From the NCBI GenBank assembly GCA_028095005.1, contig JAMFTS010000044.1, positions 248,001 through 312,000 on the forward strand: a stretch of DNA of 64,000 nucleotides, read 5' to 3'. Position numbers and translations under genes: made by a program. Positions 59,749 through 64,000 of this stretch are shown piece after piece (within the stretch, counting starts at the first letter, position 1; every line of letters begins with the position of its first letter). Below the pieces are notes generated by a model that ran no database searches, was not told the DNA's origin, and saw only the letters and a program-made list of their open reading frames with translations. The stretch comes from Rhynchospora pubera. Lineage: Eukaryota; Streptophyta; Magnoliopsida; Poales; Cyperaceae.

Positions 59749-60763
59749 ATATATATATATATATATTTAATATTTACAATGTCTGGTATTACAAAAATTA
59801 TAAGAGAAAGATAACATGAGATAACAATTTATGATGGATCAGAAAATTAAGAACACCATTAAGTCGTATATGGTGGCACTAAGGAAAACAATAAAGCAAC
59901 CCAATCCCTGGTGTTTAACCGTAAAGATAATACACGAACACTCTTACAAGGTGATTAATACATTATCATGCTTGAATAATACATGTTATAAAGAACTGGA
60001 TTAGTAAAGAAAGAGTGATCAGTAGGTAGTCAACGATCTTAATAATTAATTGTGCATTCGATAGAAACGCACGCTGGGGTACGACGAAGACAACGGACAC
60101 AATTACTTTTGTTAGGAAGCTCCTTTCTGCAGTAGGCTTGAGTACACGTTTTTCGGCACGCATCCATAGCTTGAGGTATGGATCTTGCAAGACCAGAACC
60201 AGTCTTACCAAGAGCTTGGCACTCGAATCCGTAATACTTATCTCTACTACTTATAAAGCACCCTTAGCAAGGTCAGTATTTTTTCACACAAAGGGGTCCA
60301 AACAATTTTGTTAGCATCATAATAAACCATTGATCAATATGGTGTACGGTTTGGATTGCTATTTTTATAAAGGAGTCGACTTTACACACAAATAAGTCAA
60401 GTTGCTGGATGGTATGCCCCTGTGATTTCGCTTCTAAAACACGCTTGTTCGATCCCTTGCTTCGTGTTTTAATTTTTTGTCAACATTTTTTTGCCCGTCT
60501 CTCTTCTCACAAAAGGAAACACGCTCCCCCTCCTCATTTTCCCCTCGCGGTATCCCTGCCTTCGCTGCTCGGAAATGGAAACAAATCTCAGAAAAGAAAC
60601 CCGGTCTCACCTTCGCTGCCCCCAACTTCGCTCCGTTCCCATCTCACCTTCGCTCCCCCTCCTCACTTTCCCATCGCGGCCAGATAAGAAACATTCCACA
60701 ACAAATCAAGGCTGCAGCGGCTAGGGTTAGTACATCTCATTCAAAATTTTCTTTCTTTTTCAG

Positions 60764-60829
60764 TTACGAAACTGGAGACCATGTTGGTGTATATGTAGAG
60801 AAATACATTGAGACCGTGGAGGAAGCTGA
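60764..60829 (+). pseudogene. NADPH-cytochrome P450 reductase exon fragment (copy 2)
   Basis: Same coding piece as 24534-24599. The upstream intron-like tract lacks 19 bases present in copy 1 (AATTAATTCCG with its flanks), deleted between two AAATTTTC repeats; the acceptor TTTTTCAG is kept. Confidence 0.8.
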
Positions 60830-61887
60830 TTTGTCATTCCATCAAGAAATTTTTGTCAGTCTTTCGTTTAGCATTCTTTTCCCTTTTATTTTTGTCATTC
60901 CATCAAGAAATTGTAGCAGGAATATTGTTAATTTGTTCTAATTATCTGGATGTGGTAAAATAGTGAACTTTGAGTCCTTATAGAATTACAAATTATTTCT
61001 CAAGGTATAAAGCAAATTTCTGGTACATTGAGAACTGGGGGGTGAGCGTCAGCGTCTGGAGGAGTTTTTTTTGGTTCCCTACTGATTTGCTTCATTTACA
61101 TAGTGCCTTGTGGTGTACCCATTTGCTATCTTAGCTTTAGATTCTTTCTCGCCCATTCCAGCAACCCCTCTGGTGCAAGGTATTTCATCTTCTAATTTGG
61201 ACGTATTTTTTTCTAATTTTGGAATCTTTTCTCCGGCATTTCCGTTTAATTTCTCCTTATTTTTCTTCCTTGGATTTGCGTAAAAGGAGGGTTGGAAAGT
61301 GACGATAATTAATTGACAGGGGCACTCACAATTTGAGAAAACAACTTAATTAACCTTACAATATGATCATTTAGCTCCTGTAAGTATTCATAAATCATAA
61401 TTAAAGGGGAATTTACTAGATTATAATGTGGGGAATTTCATGTGTGCTATGTCAGTGAAAAAAAAAGTGATTTCCTAAAAGTCCTCCCAACCACATTTAT
61501 CTAAAAAGTACTCAATTTTTCTAACATTTTAAACATTTATCTAAAACATATCTATATTTTACTGGCTTTTCAGTTTTGATGATAGAATAATCTTTTAGAA
61601 AGTACAATTGGGGTAGAAGTGACTATGAATAACATTTTAAACACAGCTCACGTAACTGATGTGCAAAATTATAGGTACCTATTTAAAATGCAATTTGATT
61701 TTCTATTTCTTATTAAAAAGAAAATCTAATACTACTAATTCTTCTTAATGTGCTTATCTGTAGGATTTTTGTTTCTACATGGAATGTAGGAGGCAAATCT
61801 CCAAATAGGATTTTGAATATAGATGATTGGTTGTAATTAACGAAAATTTACTGCTAGCTGGAGACCGAAAGATATGTAAACGGGTAT

Positions 61888-62069
61888 CTAACAATATCTT
61901 TGTTATTCAATAGAAGGAAGCTAATATCTTACAAGATTTTTACAAGCTAACTGTAAGCTCACAGATAAGGAAGTCTATTGAAAAAAATTAATTTGTGAGC
62001 TTACAGTTAGCTTGTAAAAATCTTGTAAGATATTAGCTTCCTTCTATTGAATAACAAAGATATTGTTAG
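61888..62069. mobile_element. Perfect-arm hairpin element (copy 2)
   Basis: Counterpart of 25658-25839. The two arms are again perfect reverse complements, and the element again touches the palindrome terminus at 62070. Confidence 0.88.
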
Positions 62070-64000
62070 TGTTGAACCCTAAAATATCGTCATAGTTACC
62101 GGACAACGATACAAGAATTTCTGAGGCTACTATAAGCAATCGAATGAGGGGTTCATGATTAATAAATAAATTTTAAGACTAGCCTAAATATTACCCCGGA
62201 TAAATCGGAAGGATACATTCGTGGATATGACCAAGAAAAATTTCAATGTTATGCCAAACCAAGCAGTCCTAAATTCCAATGTCTATATTGGTTCTAATAT
62301 TAATGTGAAAAATAAAATCATATTAATTTAGCATACAATATACTTTGGATCCATGAAAGTGCACTTTGAGATGCAAACAAAATAGTAGTATAACTTTATG
62401 TATATTTATACATAAAATGTACGACTATACATCAAATTGCGGCAAAGAAAAAGAATGAAAACACTGCATTAAGATTTGTGCAACAGGGATCAACCAAAGC
62501 AACTTTTTTTGCTAAAACATGTCGGCCCATATGCAAAAAAGAAAGGGAGAACTAAAGGCCCATTCCGATCAAAAAAAAAAAAGAAAGGAAGTATACGGCC
62601 CACATATCATGTCGGCCCAGCTGTTCATTTCCTTCATCTCCTCTCTTCCGACAACTTCCTCTGACAAGCACCTTGACGCAAGGAAGCAACCACCTCTCTC
62701 CCCGCATTCAATGACCAGACAGTCCCTCCCTTTATTCCCGCTGACACCAGCAACAGAGAGAGGAATCTCATTGTCTCCTCTCATCATTACGCTATACACA
62801 GGAAAGCACGGCTCTCCCTCTCACACACTTGCTGAGACATGAAGCCAGATACAGCTTAGACACCTCAATTCACCTCTCCACCATGCCATGATGTCGGGGC
62901 ATTTAATTGTGAGAGGATGGAATCCCAATGCCGATGGATAAGCTCAATTCCATGCCCTGCAGTCGAGCTGAGATGGAAGAGGCTCAATCCCTTGAGACCT
63001 GAAATTTTGAGACTTGCTCAATTGATGAGAATAAAACCCAATTGATCCAATTTCATGATTAAGCAACAATCAGGGAGTATTAATAGAGATGTGTGATATG
63101 ACAATTGAAGGAATTATGGAATAAAATCATCAGAACCATGGAACAGCCGTGTGCAAACTCAACACCAGATTTCAGAAGATGAGCGACACGTGATGGATGC
63201 CAATATTTAATAAAGCATGCATATGAGAAGCCAGTAGAATAAGAGGAGAAAAAAATCGTAAATTGGCCTAGCTCGGTTTGCAAATACTGATAAAAATTAG
63301 TATGAGCTGTTCTTGGGGTAAAGTCAGGCAACTATTCCTCAAAAATGAAAAATATATATATGATGAGAGAAGCCGTAGAGTTCAAAGAAGATTTATAATT
63401 GATAAATCAAGGAGCAGTTCACATAGAAGGTATTTGTTCTAAACTGAAACTGGAGATAATAAGCTGATTAGAAAATCGAGAGGATTAATTTCTGCAAGAT
63501 AAACACTGCCTCACTAATGACAACAATAAAAGGAGATGCTGCGACAATAGAAAGGAACAAAGAGAGACTGGTACTTGATTATAAAATATTCCCCGAAGAT
63601 GAATAAATTGGGCACAGTAAGGCACTGTGTAGAAGTAATGAAACGAGTAGTTGGTGCCATCTACAGTGATTGATCCATTCTCTCTATAAATATGATGCTA
63701 GGTGGCCATGCAGAAAAAAAGACCAGTGATACAACGAGAATCACACCCACACCCCCAGCAATCAAGCTCACATCCTCAACATACACCAGAAAGATACGAG
63801 AGAAAGATAGCAATAACAATTAGAAGAGGCATAAGTGATATACTTGCTGTGTGAGTTTAGAGAGTAATCTGTTTAAGTTAGGATAGCTAAAAAAAAGTGT
63901 GTTAGTAGAAGCATTAGCTTCACAGTTGCAGTTGTAAGCAACTACTCGTTTTATTTCCTTGTAATCAGCTTTGGTGAAGTAAAAGGTTTATTTGTTCTCC
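62070..64000 (+). mobile_element. Giant foldback element, start of left arm in duplicated copy 2
   Basis: Matches 25840-27818, including the TATA box near 63690 and a 45-base deletion with filler at 63641-63653. The rest of the element lies beyond the window. Confidence 0.9.
63641..63653 (+). other. Deletion with inverted templated filler, copy 2 only
   Basis: Copy 1 has about 45 bases (27422-27466) that copy 2 lacks; in their place is CGAGTAG. With its flanks the junction reads AAACGAGTAGTTG, the reverse complement of CAACTACTCGTTT, which lies about 290 bases downstream (63938-63951). Confidence 0.85.

Larger units (their letters stand above)
49991..64000 (+). repeat. Tandem (segmental) duplication, copy 2, truncated by window end
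   Basis: Near-identical to 13744-27818. It includes the first 1.9 kb of the foldback element's left arm (62070-64000) and ends in GTTTATTTGTTCTCC, equal to 27804-27818. It carries small scars not in copy 1 at 58684-58698, about 60747 and 63641-63653. Like copy 1 it has long stretches without a supported gene (49991-52340, 54446-55394, 56077-59108, 60915-61887). Confidence 0.97.

Overview
The window looks like plant nuclear DNA carrying a large block of plant-mitochondrial character at its left end. The plant signals are an RWP-RK (RKD-type) gene, a VAMP72-type SNARE pseudogene, an NADPH-cytochrome P450 reductase exon fragment, MITEs, LTR-retroelement pieces, and remnants of ORFs known from plant mitochondria and their linear plasmids. 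No complete housekeeping gene is visible and the species cannot be named from this sequence. There are no rRNA genes, no CRISPR arrays and no convincing tRNA.

Layout. (1) 1-13743 is mitochondrial-like DNA. It is a patchwork of intergenic sequence, decayed reverse-transcriptase-like ORFs, Ty3/gypsy pol fragments, a two-exon fragment of a nuclear MTR4/HEN2-type RNA helicase with its splice sites, a dispersed short hairpin repeat, and, at the right edge, a broken family-B DNA polymerase of the mitochondrial linear-plasmid type. A perfect 31-bp palindrome lies at the junction. (2) 13744-27818 is nearly identical to 49991-64000 (offset about 36.23-36.26 kb). The simplest reading is a tandem duplication with a unit of about 36.2 kb whose second copy runs off the window; a false (haplotype) duplication in the assembly is the alternative. 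Each copy holds an RKD-type gene, a VAMP72-like pseudogene, four MITEs of three families, and a P450-reductase exon fragment. (3) 25840-40702 is a giant imperfect palindrome. Arms of about 7.3 and 7.1 kb (25840-33099 and 33590-40702) flank a 490-bp spacer. Each arm carries a minisatellite of about 1.3 kb made of units of about 62 bp, and most units are themselves small inverted repeats whose two sides change together between units. (4) 40703-46200 is a unique segment with a spliced gene of unknown function (two exons, about 793 aa, NLS-like patch, long coiled coil, acidic tail) and a possible small upstream exon. (5) 48801-49649 is an LTR with adjacent primer-binding site on the minus strand. 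(6) 49650-49990 is the left flank of the second duplicated copy.

The most unusual object is the foldback element with covarying hairpin arrays. It has TG...CA termini (TGTTGAACCC / GGGTTCAACA), inward-facing TATA boxes at matching places in both arms, and nested direct and inverted repeats at several scales. It resembles in architecture the Foldback-type elements known from Drosophila (FB), Arabidopsis (FARE) and tomato (SoFT), but I recognise no transposase and cannot place it in a named family. The second duplicated copy also carries small repair scars with nearby templates (58684-58698 and 63641-63653) and a 19-bp deletion between short direct repeats near 60747. These suggest real mutation after duplication rather than read noise.
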